Position numbers and translations under genes: made by a program
NCBI RefSeq assembly: GCF_023195695.1
Contig: NZ_JALPQG010000006.1
Coordinates: 186,001 to 250,000 of the forward strand
From: Aliiroseovarius sp. S1339
GTDB lineage: Bacteria; Pseudomonadota; Alphaproteobacteria; Rhodobacterales; Rhodobacteraceae
Direction of reading: 5' to 3'
DNA: 64,000 nt
Shown here: piece after piece, positions 61,603 to 64,000 of the stretch
Position numbering within the stretch: the stretch's first letter is position 1
How the letters are laid out: every line of letters begins with the position of its first letter
The notes under the pieces: model-generated
Told to the model about the DNA's origin: nothing
Seen by the model: the letters and a program-made list of their open reading frames with translations, nothing else
The model's database searches: none

Positions 61603-61962
61603 TTAGAACTTCAAGCCACCTTCACGCGCGGCGTCGGCCAGAGCCTTCACCTTGCCGTGAAACAGGAAGCCACCGCGGTCGAAGTAGCATACTTCGACAC
61701 CGGCTTTTTTGGCTCGCTCGGCGATCGCAGTGCCCACTTTGGCGGCTGCTTCGACGTTGTTTTTGCCAACCACGCCCAGATCCTTCTCGAGGGAAGAAGC
61801 CGAGGCCAGGGTGACGCCATTCACGTCGTCGATCAGCTGAGCGCTGATGTTCTTGTTCGAGCGATGCACCGACAGGCGCATTTTGCCTACGTTGTGCTTG
61901 CGCAGACTGTTCCGGACGCGCAGGCGGCGCTTGAGGAACAGGGTCCGTTTGCTGTTTGCCAT
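61603..61962 (-). CDS. rplR: 50S ribosomal protein L18
   Basis: 119 residues, [40 protein letters not shown] and [20 protein letters not shown]. 110 bases separate it from rpsE, with the hairpin in between. Confidence 0.97.
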   Translation of the reverse strand: MANSKRTLFLKRRLRVRNSLRKHNVGKMRLSVHRSNKNISAQLIDDVNGVTLASASSLEKDLGVVGKNNVEAAAKVGTAIAERAKKAGVEVCYFDRGGFLFHGKVKALADAAREGGLKF

Positions 61963-61973
61963 CTGTCTGGTCC

Positions 61974-62507
61974 TTACTTCTTCTTACCTTCCTTGCGGAA
62001 GATATACTCGTCTTTGTATTTGATACCTTTGCCTTTATAAGGCTCGGGTTTCCGCCATGCGCGGATATTAGCCGCGACTTGGCCGACGAGTTGTGGATCG
62101 ATGCCTTCAACGACGATTTCGGTCTGCTTCGGAGCGGTCACGGTAACGCCCTCCGGTGCAACAAAATCAACGTCATGCGACAGGCCGAGGTTCAGTTTCA
62201 GGACGTTGCCCTGCATCTGAGCACGATAACCAACACCGTTGATTTCCAGCTCTTTCTTGAAACCGTCGGTGACACCGGTGACCATGTTGGCAACCACTGT
62301 GCGGCTCATGCCCCACTGCTGACGGGCGCGCTTGGATTTACCACGCGGCGCGACATTAAGCTGGTTGTCCTCAACGGTGATGGTGACATCATCGGTTGCG
62401 GTGAAGCTCAGGACGCCTTTCGGGCCCTTCACTTCTACGGTCTGACCCGACTGCGTAACTGTTACGCCAGCGGGCAGCTCGACCGGTTTCTTACCAATAC
62501 GAGACAT
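61974..62507 (-). CDS. rplF: 50S ribosomal protein L6
   Basis: 177 residues, [33 protein letters not shown] and the C-terminal [20 protein letters not shown]. It is 10 bases behind rpsH. Confidence 0.97.
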   Translation of the reverse strand: MSRIGKKPVELPAGVTVTQSGQTVEVKGPKGVLSFTATDDVTITVEDNQLNVAPRGKSKRARQQWGMSRTVVANMVTGVTDGFKKELEINGVGYRAQMQGNVLKLNLGLSHDVDFVAPEGVTVTAPKQTEIVVEGIDPQLVGQVAANIRAWRKPEPYKGKGIKYKDEYIFRKEGKKK

Positions 62508-62517
62508 TCAGACCTCC

Positions 62518-62910
62518 CTAGAAGATGGTGCAAAGCACTTCGCCACCAACATTTTGGCTGCGAGCGTTTGCATCAGACATAACGCCTTTGGGGGTCGAAA
62601 TGATCGAAACACCCAGACCCTGACGGACCTGCGGAATTCCTTTCACGCCCATATAGACGCGACGGCCAGGGGTCGAAACCCGCTTCAGTTCACGGATAAC
62701 CGGAACACCGTCATAGTATTTGAGGCTGATTTCGAGGGTGGGGTGCCCACGCTCGTCAGTGCCTTTTTCGTAGCCGCGGATGTAGCCTTCGTCGGCCAGT
62801 ACATCCAGAACCCAAGCGCGCAATTTGGAAGCAGGTGTCGAAACAACTGACTTACCGCGCATTTGCGAGTTGCGGATACGGGTGAGCATATCGCCGATAG
62901 GATCGTTCAT
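62518..62910 (-). CDS. rpsH: 30S ribosomal protein S8
   Basis: 130 residues, [40 protein letters not shown] and the C-terminal GEVLCTIF. Gap of 13 bases from rpsN. Confidence 0.97.
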   Translation of the reverse strand: MNDPIGDMLTRIRNSQMRGKSVVSTPASKLRAWVLDVLADEGYIRGYEKGTDERGHPTLEISLKYYDGVPVIRELKRVSTPGRRVYMGVKGIPQVRQGLGVSIISTPKGVMSDANARSQNVGGEVLCTIF

Positions 62911-62923
62911 ATCTATCTCTCCC

Positions 62924-63229
62924 TTACCAGCTTGATTTCACCATGCCGGGGATTTGGCCATTCGAGCCAAGTTCCCGCAGCGCGATCCGCGACACTTTGA
63001 GCTTACGATAGTAAGCGTGCGGACGACCGGTCAGCTGGCAACGGTTGTGCAGCCGGGTCGCCGAGCTATTGCGCGGCAGTTTTGCAAGCTTCAGGCGAGC
63101 GGTGAACCGCTCTTCCATCGTCTTGCTCTCATCGTTTGCGATCTCTTTCAGCGCAGCACGCTTGGCGGCGTATTTTTCCACCAGCTTCTGACGCTTCTTC
63201 TCGCGTTCGATCATTGCTTTTTTAGCCAT
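62924..63229 (-). CDS. rpsN: 30S ribosomal protein S14, zinc-free form
   Basis: 101 residues, [20 protein letters not shown] onward with [20 protein letters not shown] and [20 protein letters not shown]. The C-x-x-C zinc pairs of the short form are absent, so this is the long C-minus type. Confidence 0.97.
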   Translation of the reverse strand: MAKKAMIEREKKRQKLVEKYAAKRAALKEIANDESKTMEERFTARLKLAKLPRNSSATRLHNRCQLTGRPHAYYRKLKVSRIALRELGSNGQIPGMVKSSW

Positions 63230-63248
63230 GTCTATTCCTTCCCGCGGA

Positions 63249-63812
63249 TCAGCTGTTAAAGGGCATGTTGAAGTGCTTCAACATACTCTTTGCTTCCGCG
63301 TCGGTGTGCGCGGTGGTGGCAATCACGATGTCCATGCCCCAGGTCTCATCGACTTTATCAAAGTCGATTTCCGGGAACACGATATGCTCTTTCAGACCCA
63401 TGGCATAGTTGCCACGACCATCAAAAGAGGTGCCCGGAACGCCGCGGAAGTCGCGGATACGAGGCATCGCAATGGTGATCAGACGGTCCAGAAATTCATA
63501 CATCCGGTCACCGCGCAAGGTCACTTTCGCACCCAGCGGCATGTCCTCGCGAACACGGAAACCAGCGATGGATTTCTTGGCCTTGGTCGATAGAGCCTGT
63601 TGGCCAGCGATCACAGACAGGTCAGCAACAGCCGACTTGGCTTTTTTCGAGTCACGAACAGCTTCAGCACCACAACCGATGTTCAGAACGATTTTATCCA
63701 GACGCGGGATTTGCATGTCGTTCTTGTATCCGAATTCCTCTTTCAGGGCAGCGCGAATGCTGTCCTTGTAAAGGGCCTTCAGGCGGGGGGTGTAATTTGC
63801 AGTATCCAGCAT
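63249..63812 (-). CDS. rplE: 50S ribosomal protein L5
   Basis: 187 residues, [60 protein letters not shown] and [20 protein letters not shown]. Its ATG overlaps the rplX stop by one base (TGATG). Confidence 0.97.
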   Translation of the reverse strand: MLDTANYTPRLKALYKDSIRAALKEEFGYKNDMQIPRLDKIVLNIGCGAEAVRDSKKAKSAVADLSVIAGQQALSTKAKKSIAGFRVREDMPLGAKVTLRGDRMYEFLDRLITIAMPRIRDFRGVPGTSFDGRGNYAMGLKEHIVFPEIDFDKVDETWGMDIVIATTAHTDAEAKSMLKHFNMPFNS

Positions 63813-64000
63813 CAGACAGTCTCCCCTGTGGTTTTGGCGAAACGCACTTTCTTGCCGTCTTCCTCGCGGAAGCCCACGCGCGTTGCTTTGCCGTTCTTGT
63901 CCAGCAGAGCCAGGTTCGACAATTGGATCGGCATCGCTTTCGGGATGCGGCCACCTTGTGCGGTCTGGCTTTGGCGGGTGTGGCGGATTGAGATGTTCAC
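63812..64000 (-). CDS. rplX: 50S ribosomal protein L24, C-terminal part (cut by window end)
   Basis: The last 62 codons are visible. [40 protein letters not shown] and FAKTTGETV match the C-terminal two thirds of L24, whose family length is about 100. The N-terminal KOW part lies beyond base 64000. Confidence 0.93.
   Translation of the reverse strand: MNISIRHTRQSQTAQGGRIPKAMPIQLSNLALLDKNGKATRVGFREEDGKKVRFAKTTGETV

Noticed and set aside
1-64000. CRISPR array, insertion sequence, prophage or rRNA/tRNA genes
   Set aside because: No regularly spaced repeats, transposase or integrase motifs, phage structural genes or structured RNA cores were found on reading both strands.

Overview
The window is chromosomal DNA of a marine-type alphaproteobacterium, most likely a member of the Rhodobacterales (Roseobacter group). 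The evidence is a high-GC coding style, a BztABCD/AapJQMP amino-acid transporter, the rpmH-rnpA-yidD ... yidC-MOSC-engB-argB order, a short DUF1127 protein, an alphaproteobacterial-type GshA, and a spc/alpha ribosomal operon with adk behind secY. About 71 protein genes are supported. I see no rRNA, tRNA, CRISPR array, insertion sequence or prophage.

Layout. 1-8617 holds housekeeping and metabolism: a lolC/E fragment, a YbjN protein, proC, a CsaA-like protein, a 2-hydroxyacid dehydrogenase, tdk, an IMPACT-family protein, glpK and a GlcD/D2HGDH-type flavoprotein. 8618-12354 is a less GC-rich patch with an MFS-like permease and a periplasmic gamma-glutamyltransferase. 12355-19246 carries gshA, a PH-like membrane protein, a GNAT enzyme, rsmE, ubiA, a long OmpA-family protein and a small coiled-coil membrane protein.

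19254-28526 is the most unusual block. A dimethylglycine/N-methylproline demethylase-like flavoprotein and an MttB-family (non-pyrrolysine) methyltransferase are divergent from a TetR regulator, a phosphonate-monoester-hydrolase/sulfatase-family enzyme and a 1068-residue self-sufficient reductive dehalogenase, which is RdhA fused to an FMN/NAD/[2Fe-2S] reductase. The divergent promoter contains two overlapping perfect inverted repeats, and the tetR message looks leaderless. Taken together the block reads as a regulated catabolic cassette for a methylated and/or halogenated, possibly esterified, marine compound. That pathway is inference.

28535-43386 has an orphan histidine kinase, a MerA-like flavoprotein with a TVP38 membrane protein, rpmH-rnpA-yidD, a 19-codon small ORF with a perfect ribosome-binding site before a DUF1127 gene, ttcA, an EAL protein, yidC, a MOSC protein, engB, an SDR, argB, a sterol-desaturase-family protein, a ferredoxin and a SixA-like phosphatase. 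43478-48190 is the amino-acid ABC transporter. 48398-53907 contains an Atp12 homologue, a HAD phosphatase, rluC, crcB, a cytochrome b561, rarA and a solo LuxR regulator.

54089-64000 is the 3' half of the ribosomal protein supercluster on the minus strand, from rplX (cut by the window edge) to rplQ, including secY, adk and rpoA. It is interrupted between rpmD and rplO by an oppositely oriented, AT-richer methyltransferase gene. A bidirectional terminator lies behind rpmD, so the classical operon must be transcribed here in at least two pieces.
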